Of a DNA stretch of 5,662 bases, positions 1 to 3,902 are shown one piece after another. The position numbers and the translations under genes were made by a program. The stretch's first letter is position 1. Each line of letters starts with the position of its first letter. The stretch is from Alistipes sp. Its GTDB lineage: Bacteria > Bacteroidota > Bacteroidia > Bacteroidales > Rikenellaceae. Below the pieces are notes generated by a model. That model saw only the letters and a list, made by a program, of their open reading frames with translations, was not told the origin of the DNA and did no database searches. The DNA lies in assembly GCA_017501025.1 (NCBI GenBank), contig JAFVXS010000143.1:1-5662 (forward strand). Reading direction: 5' to 3'.

Positions 1-27
1 CTCCCTATCGCGGCGCCTTTGGTCGCT
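1..27 (-). repeat. Composite repeat, block A copy (left edge)
   Basis: Read on the minus strand this is AGCGACCAAAG, then GCGCCGC, then GATAGGGAG. It matches the plus-strand block at 1814-1842, which has AGCGACCAAAG, two extra bases (CA), GCGCCGC and AAAAGGGAG. Apart from the 2-base gap only two bases differ. The two copies are therefore inverted relative to each other across the gene at 397-1716. The TAGGGAG at positions 1-7 looks like the start of another 9-bp unit, so the repeat probably continues past the left edge. Function unknown. Confidence 0.75.
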
Positions 28-33
28 TGTCGC

Positions 34-88
34 TGCTGTGGTCGCCACCCTAACGCCTCTAACGCCTCTAACATCCCTAATGCCCCTA
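34..88 (-). repeat. Composite repeat, block B plus array of five 9-bp units
   Basis: On the minus strand the array reads TAGGGGCAT, TAGGGATGT, TAGAGGCGT, TAGAGGCGT, TAGGGTGGC (plus-strand positions 88 down to 44). It runs straight into block B, GCGACCACAGCA (45 down to 34). Block B recurs with one mismatch at 1880-1891, where it also follows a 9-bp array directly. The unit shares the TARGG core with the arrays at 1789-1964. The weak reading frame across it (Asn-Ala-Ser repeats) is a by-product of the 9-bp period. Confidence 0.75.
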
Positions 89-283
89 TTGCAGCGTTCC
101 CTACGGCCATTGAATGTCATTACATACCTATTTATATAAATAACAGGTATCAAAAAGCCATTACACCCAACTACAAATCTGCATTTATTTTCGTGCAAAT
201 GGCTAAAATCGGCGAGTTGCACAAAGCAAAATCGATGCGTAAAAAAATTTTACAACCATAAATAATTGGCAATCAACAAATTA
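89..283. other. Intergenic AT-rich stretch, no gene seen
   Basis: No convincing coding region, tRNA or other RNA gene is visible. The stretch contains the near-palindrome at 124-150, a 6-bp inverted repeat GTGCAA/TTGCAC (193-198 and 217-222) with an 18-nt spacer, and a short A/T hairpin GTAAAA-AAA-TTTTAC (239-253). None of these is followed by a clear T-tract, so I do not call a terminator. Confidence 0.5.
124..150. other. Near-palindrome (dyad symmetry), AT-rich
   Basis: ATACCT-ATTTAT is followed by ATAAAT-AAC-AGGTAT. The arms are complementary over 12 bp except for a 3-nt insertion (AAC, 142-144) in the right arm. The central 14 bases TATTTATATAAATA are a perfect palindrome. It could be an operator or extrude as a cruciform. 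It lacks a T-tract on either strand, so it is unlikely to be an intrinsic terminator. It lies about 190 bp upstream of the -7 box of the next gene, so a link to that gene is uncertain. Confidence 0.45.
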
Positions 284-292
284 CCCCCCCCC
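284..292. repeat. C9 homopolymer upstream of promoter
   Basis: Nine consecutive C in an otherwise AT-rich stretch, 44 bp upstream of the -7 box at 337-344. Mononucleotide runs of this length are prone to slipped-strand length change. Whether length affects transcription here is not shown by the sequence. Confidence 0.8.
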
Positions 293-308
293 TATAAAAT
301 TTGAACAA

Positions 309-344
309 ATTGTATCACGAATAAAATTATTTTTTGTAATTTTG
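309..344 (+). promoter_or_regulatory. Bacteroidota-type promoter for the gene at 397
   Basis: TAATTTTG at 337-344 matches the Bacteroidota primary sigma-factor -7 consensus TAnnTTTG exactly. The -33 element is weak. The best candidate is ATTG at 309-312, with a 24-bp spacer that is slightly longer than usual. Transcription would start near 350, giving a 5' leader of about 45 nt before the ATG at 397. Confidence 0.6.
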
Positions 345-366
345 TGAAACAACAATAATCAACAAA

Positions 367-379
367 GCCCATATTGGGC
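367..379 (+). other. Small 5' leader hairpin
   Basis: GCCCA-TAT-TGGGC forms a 5-bp stem with a 3-nt loop, ending 17 nt before the ATG at 397. It lies in the predicted leader of the exported-protein mRNA. It may affect transcript stability or initiation, but a stem this short can occur by chance. The bases between it and the start are A/T-rich with no Shine-Dalgarno motif, which is normal for Bacteroidota. Confidence 0.35.
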
Positions 380-396
380 ATAAAACCAAATTTAAG

Positions 397-1716
397 ATGA
401 AAAAACTTTTTGTATTGGCATCACTTGTTGTGATGTGTGTTGCCACTGTTTCGGCACAAATCAAAAATCAGGCAATGGAGCAATATCGTCGCTCATCATT
501 GGCATTGGTAATGCTCGAAGACCCTAACCTCAATGCAGACGCTGCTGCACACGTGAAGGCTGCCTTCTTGGAGAATCCGCTCCCATCGAAGTACAACGAC
601 CACGGCATCGACAAGAGCATCTGCTCGTTTGCATTTGGTGACGTAACCGTAACCCCAGAGGATAAGGCTGCTTGCGAGGCTGCAACCGGCAAAAAACCTC
701 AATCAGCTGCTGCGGCTGTGGCAAAAGAGGCTATGGCAGAGATTTTGAAGTTGGACCCTTTGAAGGATGATGCACCTTACGTTGCTTGGAAATATTTGAA
801 GGATCAGAACTTCGCACACAAGTTGATGGCTCACTGGTGGGGCGTTGATGGTGGTACATTCAATACGCAATTGCTCGAAGAGCGTGTTGCTTGGAATGCC
901 AACGAACTCGAATTGGCTAACGCTGCCGAGCAGACCGCAGGTCGTTCGCCTGTAGAGTATCTGATGGATAATGGTGGTGATGAGATTATCAGCAACACCT
1001 TTGTTCCGGTAGTTCGTTTCCGTTATATGTCGGCAGATGAGGTTGCTGCCGAAATTGTAGCTTATGGCGAACTTGCTGCAAAGGCTCTCGAAGCGGTTGG
1101 TGGTCCTGCTGCACTTGGTGCTGCCGGCATTCGTACAGCTGCTGCCGCTTCCGCTGCTGTTGTAAAGGGTATTGGTGGTTACTTTGTTTACACCACAACC
1201 TATCTCTATCGCTTGAAGTGGAACGAGGAGATTTACAACAAGATTGGCGAGACCGGTGGCGATGTTGCTAAATTCAACGCTTTGGACTGCTTCGAGTTGG
1301 AGTTTGTCGGCGACGAGAAGGCTCACGCATCGGTAGCACAGAAGAAGTACTCGGACGATGAGGCTATCAAGCGTGCAACCACCCGTGCTTTGGATAAGGT
1401 ATTTGCGAAACTCGAAAAGAAGTACGAGGTATTCCGCACCAAGACTCCATTGGCATCGTTGGAGCCAATGACCGCTTATATCGGTACAAAGGAGTGTGTT
1501 GAGAAGGGTGACAAGTATGAGATTTTGATTCGTGAGATTGATCCTGCAACCAAGAAGGAGAAGTACAAGAGCGTAGGCAAAATCGCTGTTGAGACCGTTG
1601 GTAACAATATGGGCGAGGATAACGACAACGACAAGGCTTCGGCTGATCCATTCACAACATTCAAGGGCAAGGCTCCAAAGAAGGCTAATGCCGGTATGTT
1701 GATTCGTCAGCGTTAA
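397..1716 (+). CDS. Exported protein of unknown function, 439 aa
   Basis: The first 20 residues are a classic Sec signal peptide: MKK, a hydrophobic core (LFVLASLVVMCVATV), then an SA cleavage site before Gln21. There is no lipobox, so the mature protein should be released to the periplasm or beyond. Visible features are YRRSSL near residues 30-35, PLPSKYNDHGID near 61-72, an Ala/Gly-rich stretch at about 226-261, VYTTTYLYRLKWNEE near 264-278, and a probable beta-rich C-terminal part (about 350-400). An Asp/Asn-rich linker (about 406-413) and a basic C-terminus follow. The wording resembles uncharacterised exported proteins I recall from Bacteroidales, but I cannot name a domain or function. 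The start is supported by the signal peptide and by the promoter about 50 nt upstream. It is a single-gene unit: its terminator follows 22 nt after the stop, and it is convergent with the next gene. Confidence 0.9.
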   Translation: MKKLFVLASLVVMCVATVSAQIKNQAMEQYRRSSLALVMLEDPNLNADAAAHVKAAFLENPLPSKYNDHGIDKSICSFAFGDVTVTPEDKAACEAATGKKPQSAAAAVAKEAMAEILKLDPLKDDAPYVAWKYLKDQNFAHKLMAHWWGVDGGTFNTQLLEERVAWNANELELANAAEQTAGRSPVEYLMDNGGDEIISNTFVPVVRFRYMSADEVAAEIVAYGELAAKALEAVGGPAALGAAGIRTAAAASAAVVKGIGGYFVYTTTYLYRLKWNEEIYNKIGETGGDVAKFNALDCFELEFVGDEKAHASVAQKKYSDDEAIKRATTRALDKVFAKLEKKYEVFRTKTPLASLEPMTAYIGTKECVEKGDKYEILIREIDPATKKEKYKSVGKIAVETVGNNMGEDNDNDKASADPFTTFKGKAPKKANAGMLIRQR

Positions 1717-1738
1717 TCAACCCGATTAACAAAGTTGT

Positions 1739-1775
1739 AAGTATTGGTGGCACTTGTGTCACCAATACTTTTTTT
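1739..1775 (+). terminator. Rho-independent terminator of the exported-protein gene
   Basis: The arms 1739-1752 and 1757-1770 form a 14-bp stem with one G-T wobble and a CTTG tetraloop, and the run of seven T covers 1769-1775. It begins 22 nt after the TAA stop at 1714-1716. This is the clearest terminator in the window. Confidence 0.92.
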
Positions 1776-1783
1776 GGGGGGGG
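1776..1783 (+). repeat. G8 homopolymer directly after the T-tract
   Basis: Eight G follow the seven T of the terminator without a break. With the C9 run at 284-292, this puts homopolymers on both sides of the exported-protein gene, in inverted sense. It marks the junction between the terminator and the composite repeat. Confidence 0.8.
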
Positions 1784-1788
1784 CTCAC

Positions 1789-1815
1789 TAGGACAGATAG
1801 GACTACTAGGACGAG
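1789..1815 (+). repeat. Array of three 9-bp TAGGACNNN units
   Basis: Units are TAGGACAGA, TAGGACTAC and TAGGACGAG, with no bases between them. The same TAGGAC core appears in inverted orientation in the six-unit array at 1911-1964, so the two could pair as arms of a large hairpin or cruciform. Confidence 0.85.
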
Positions 1816-1842
1816 CGACCAAAGCAGCGCCGCAAAAGGGAG
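1814..1842 (+). repeat. Composite repeat, block A copy (intergenic)
   Basis: Plus-strand copy of the block found inverted at 1-27: AGCGACCAAAG, CA, GCGCCGC, AAAA, GGGAG. It overlaps the last bases of the preceding 9-bp array by two and leads directly into the next one, as the left-edge copy also appears to do. Confidence 0.75.
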
Positions 1843-1880
1843 TTTAGGGAATTTAAGGAGTTTAGGGAATTTAGGGGAAG
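1836..1880 (+). repeat. Array of 9-bp TAGGGANTT units
   Basis: A degenerate first unit, AAGGGAGTT (1836-1844), is followed by TAGGGAATT, TAAGGAGTT, TAGGGAATT and TAGGGGAAG (1845-1880), exactly in register. The variable last three bases differ from those of the TAGGAC arrays, but the TARGGR core and the 9-bp period are the same. Confidence 0.85.
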
Positions 1881-1891
1881 CAACCACAGCA
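1880..1891 (+). repeat. Composite repeat, block B copy
   Basis: GCAACCACAGCA matches the left-edge copy GCGACCACAGCA (minus strand, 45 down to 34) at 11 of 12 bases. In both places it immediately follows a 9-bp array, which supports a real modular unit rather than chance similarity. Confidence 0.65.
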
Positions 1892-1898
1892 AAAAATT

Positions 1899-1913
1899 AG
1901 CCGCAGAGCGGCT
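1899..1913. other. GC-rich hairpin inside the composite repeat
   Basis: AGCCGC-AGA-GCGGCT gives a perfect 6-bp stem with a 3-nt loop, located between block B and the inverted TAGGAC array. A run of six A precedes it (1891-1896), so on the minus strand a T-run follows the hairpin after AA. It could act as a weak backup terminator for minus-strand transcripts that pass 1984, though that gene already has a better one. Confidence 0.5.
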
Positions 1914-1964
1914 GTCCTATAAGTCCTAAAAGTCCTATTTGTCCCAGCCGTCCCAGATGTCCTA
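1911..1964 (-). repeat. Array of six inverted 9-bp TAGGACNNN units
   Basis: On the plus strand there are six consecutive units NNNGTCCTA or NNNGTCCCA: gct, taa, aaa, ttt, gcc and gat, each before GTCCTA or GTCCCA. Every unit is exactly 9 bp. The orientation is opposite to the array at 1789-1815. The third variable triplets (taa, aaa, ttt) are free to vary while the core is kept. Confidence 0.88.
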
Positions 1965-1983
1965 CCAACAATGGCGAAGCCAC

Positions 1984-2021
1984 AAAAAAAGTAGCGGTTG
2001 CCCGACTCGGACAACCGCCAC
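1984..2021 (-). terminator. Rho-independent terminator of the OmpA/TPR lipoprotein gene
   Basis: The arms 1991-2000 and 2012-2021 pair (GCGGTTG with CAACCGC, plus an outer GT/AC after one mismatch). The loop can add three more pairs, CCG with CGG, around ACT. On the minus strand the stem is followed by seven T (plus-strand A at 1984-1990). It begins 19 nt after the stop codon at 2041-2043. Confidence 0.9.
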
Positions 2022-2040
2022 TAAACAGACCTATCGCAAA

Positions 2041-3768
2041 TTAACGCAACGCTGCAAGATTTACATCCTTCGCAGCACGTTTTGCCAACGAAGCATCCTT
2101 CGAAGTAGCCTTATTGAGGTGGCTCTTTGCCTCCGAAACATTACCCTCCTTGGCTGCAATTACGGCACGCAGATAGTCAGCCTTTGCCGACTCATCGCCC
2201 GACAAGTTACGCTTTGCAGCTGCGAGATTGCCATCCTGAACAGCGGCAACAGCGGCATTGTAACCCGTAAGCGACTTCGACGCTGCTGCATAGTCGCCCT
2301 TCGTCGCAGCAACCAACGCCTTGGTCTCGTCAGAAGCCGAACGAGCATACTCCTCTGCCTTCGCTACATCGCCCTTTGCGAGGTAAACCAATGCATAGTT
2401 GTTGCTCAACTCCTCCGACTTGCTACCTGCCATAGCTGCCGACTCCAACGCTGCCAAAGCTCCGTCGTAATCGCCCTGCTTTGCCAAAACAACTGCAAGA
2501 TTGTTATATGCACGTGTATCGTTCGACTTCGAGCAAGCGGCTCTCAATGCCGGCTCGGCAACCTCCGGAGCAACCTCGGCAATGTGCAGAAGCTCCTCAA
2601 CCGACAAATCGGCTGCACGACCCTTCTCTACCAAAGCGAGCATCTCGGCATCGGTACGACCCGAAACATCGGTAGTATTGACAACCTGTGCACGACGCAA
2701 CGTTGGCAACACCTTATCCTTGATATCGCTGAATACCGACGAGATATTCTTAATCTCCTTCTCACGCTCTGCCGACGACGAGTACATATTCAACACCTGC
2801 AAAATCAAATCCTTATCCTCAATAGACGATGCTGCAACGGCCTCTTTGAAGCCCTCCCAGTCCTCACCATACGCCGCAGCGTCGATAGTAAGACCCGAAT
2901 CCTGCAACAAGCCCTCGATAGCCGTTACACCCGACTTACTACGCTTGTCGGAGAGTTTGTCGTTGAAACGCTCCGGACCATCAGGCGATGCATAACCATT
3001 TACGTAAATCGACTGCTGTGCACGCTCGTTCGACAAGTTGCCCTGAACGGTAGATTTGAGGTGAGCCAAAGCCTCGCTCTTCATCGACTGCTTTGCAACC
3101 TTCGACGAGTTAATCTTATAGACGATATCCGCCTTTACGACAGTTGTGGTAACATTCTTGTAGTTGTTAGCCTCCGCCTGCATTGCATCGGCATAGTCCA
3201 ACGTACGCTGCAATGTGTTCACACCCGTAGCAATCTTGCGACCACACTCGCTCTCCAACGCCAATGCCATAGCATCGCCACGCTGCAAAATAGCAAGCTG
3301 ATTAGACGACAAAACTGCACCATTGTTGGCATTTACCAACGAGAACTCCTTGCACTTGCCACTCTTGCACTTAACCTCAACGAGCATCTTCAACTCGCAA
3401 GCCTCCATTGCATCGGTGTAGTCGAACTCGATGTGACGCGACACATTCAACGCCTCGCCGGCCTTGACAACCATACCGTTCATAGCAACCTTCTCGCCCT
3501 GCAAAATAAAGCTCTCGCCCTTTGTTACACCACCCTTATAGAAGAGGGCAGGGGTAACCTTTACAGCTGCATCCTTGTGGAAATAGTCGGCAGGTACGGA
3601 AACCGTTACATCAGCCACAACCTTTCCATTGTTCAAAACCAAAACCTCGGGAGTACAAACTACCTGCACTGCATCCGGATTTTTAGCCATCTTCTTATAG
3701 CAATCGCACGACGTTGCAACCATCGCTACAACCAATGCCAATGCCATAACCTTCAAAATGTTCTTCAT
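2041..3768 (-). CDS. OmpA-like domain and TPR lipoprotein, 575 aa
   Basis: The N-terminus is a lipoprotein signal (hydrophobic MALALVVAMVATS, then Cys21 as the lipidated residue; lipobox ATSC). Residues about 34-145 are a beta-rich N-terminal domain containing PEVLVLNNGKV, VPADYF and LQGEKVAMNG. About 205-290 is an OmpA C-terminal-like domain with VNGYASPDG (256-264) and NDKLSDKR (269-276). About 298-361 holds the linker YGEDWEGF...LPTLRRAQ that usually follows this domain in Bacteroidales. About 417-555 is a run of TPR-type helical hairpins; the clearest are AYNNLAVVLAKQGDYDGAL (420-438) and NNYALVYLAKGDVAKAEEYA (456-475). OmpA-like domains usually bind peptidoglycan and TPRs bind proteins, so an outer-membrane scaffold role is inferred. 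In the canonical GHTD-type motif the ligand-binding Asp position is Ser here (GYAS), while the Arg of LSxxR is kept. Start: ATG with the signal peptide behind AAAAAAGAGATATT. Confidence 0.92.
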   Translation of the reverse strand: MKNILKVMALALVVAMVATSCDCYKKMAKNPDAVQVVCTPEVLVLNNGKVVADVTVSVPADYFHKDAAVKVTPALFYKGGVTKGESFILQGEKVAMNGMVVKAGEALNVSRHIEFDYTDAMEACELKMLVEVKCKSGKCKEFSLVNANNGAVLSSNQLAILQRGDAMALALESECGRKIATGVNTLQRTLDYADAMQAEANNYKNVTTTVVKADIVYKINSSKVAKQSMKSEALAHLKSTVQGNLSNERAQQSIYVNGYASPDGPERFNDKLSDKRSKSGVTAIEGLLQDSGLTIDAAAYGEDWEGFKEAVAASSIEDKDLILQVLNMYSSSAEREKEIKNISSVFSDIKDKVLPTLRRAQVVNTTDVSGRTDAEMLALVEKGRAADLSVEELLHIAEVAPEVAEPALRAACSKSNDTRAYNNLAVVLAKQGDYDGALAALESAAMAGSKSEELSNNYALVYLAKGDVAKAEEYARSASDETKALVAATKGDYAAASKSLTGYNAAVAAVQDGNLAAAKRNLSGDESAKADYLRAVIAAKEGNVSEAKSHLNKATSKDASLAKRAAKDVNLAALR

Positions 3769-3795
3769 AATATCTCTTTTTTGTGTTCTTTATTT

Positions 3796-3803
3796 CAAAC
3801 TTC
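3796..3803 (-). promoter_or_regulatory. Possible -7 box for the lipoprotein gene
   Basis: On the minus strand GAAGTTTG matches TAnnTTTG at all but the first base. It lies 27 nt upstream of the ATG, giving a leader of roughly 20 nt. No good -33 TTTG is found at the usual spacing, so this is tentative. The terminator of pnp directly upstream implies that a promoter must lie in this gap. Confidence 0.3.
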
Positions 3804-3846
3804 TACCATTTGAGTCGTTCATCCCATTCTCACAACTCTTATAACG

Positions 3847-3885
3847 AAAAGCGGGGAGGCTTTATTGCTACTCCCCCTCGCTTTT
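3847..3885 (-). terminator. Terminator downstream of pnp
   Basis: The arms are AAAAGCGGGGAG (3847-3858) and CTCCCC-CTC-GCTTTT (3871-3885), 12 bp with a 3-nt bulge and a 12-nt loop. On the minus strand it starts 17 nt after the pnp stop and ends in TTTT from the 3' arm. It separates pnp from the lipoprotein gene. The A-rich 5' arm means it could also act on the plus strand. Confidence 0.75.
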
Positions 3886-3902
3886 GCTATATTGAGAGTA
3901 TA

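Noticed and set aside
19..261. 80-aa open frame with Asn-Ala-Ser repeats
   Set aside because: It begins at a TTG inside the intergenic repeat, and its repeated residues come from the 9-bp period. There is no ribosome-binding or promoter support, and the composition is not protein-like after the repeat.
387..394. TAAATTTG on the minus strand, matching the -7 consensus
   Set aside because: There is no -33 element at the right distance, and it lies over the leader of the plus-strand gene. An AT-rich leader gives such matches by chance.
703..1326. 207-aa minus-strand frame opposite the exported-protein gene
   Set aside because: It is antisense to a gene with a signal peptide, promoter and terminator. 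Its translation has no recognisable features.
1..1964. CRISPR array
   Set aside because: The repeats are 9 bp with 3-bp variable parts, far below CRISPR repeat and spacer sizes, and no cas genes are present.
1..1964. Composite transposon with the flanking repeats as terminal inverted repeats
   Set aside because: The gene between them is not a transposase, no target-site duplication is visible, and the repeat on the left runs past the window edge, so the ends cannot be defined.
1939..3813. 624-aa plus-strand frame opposite the lipoprotein gene
   Set aside because: It is a long shadow frame caused by codon bias. The translation is rich in Cys, Arg and Leu without domains, and it runs through a minus-strand terminator and the whole real gene.
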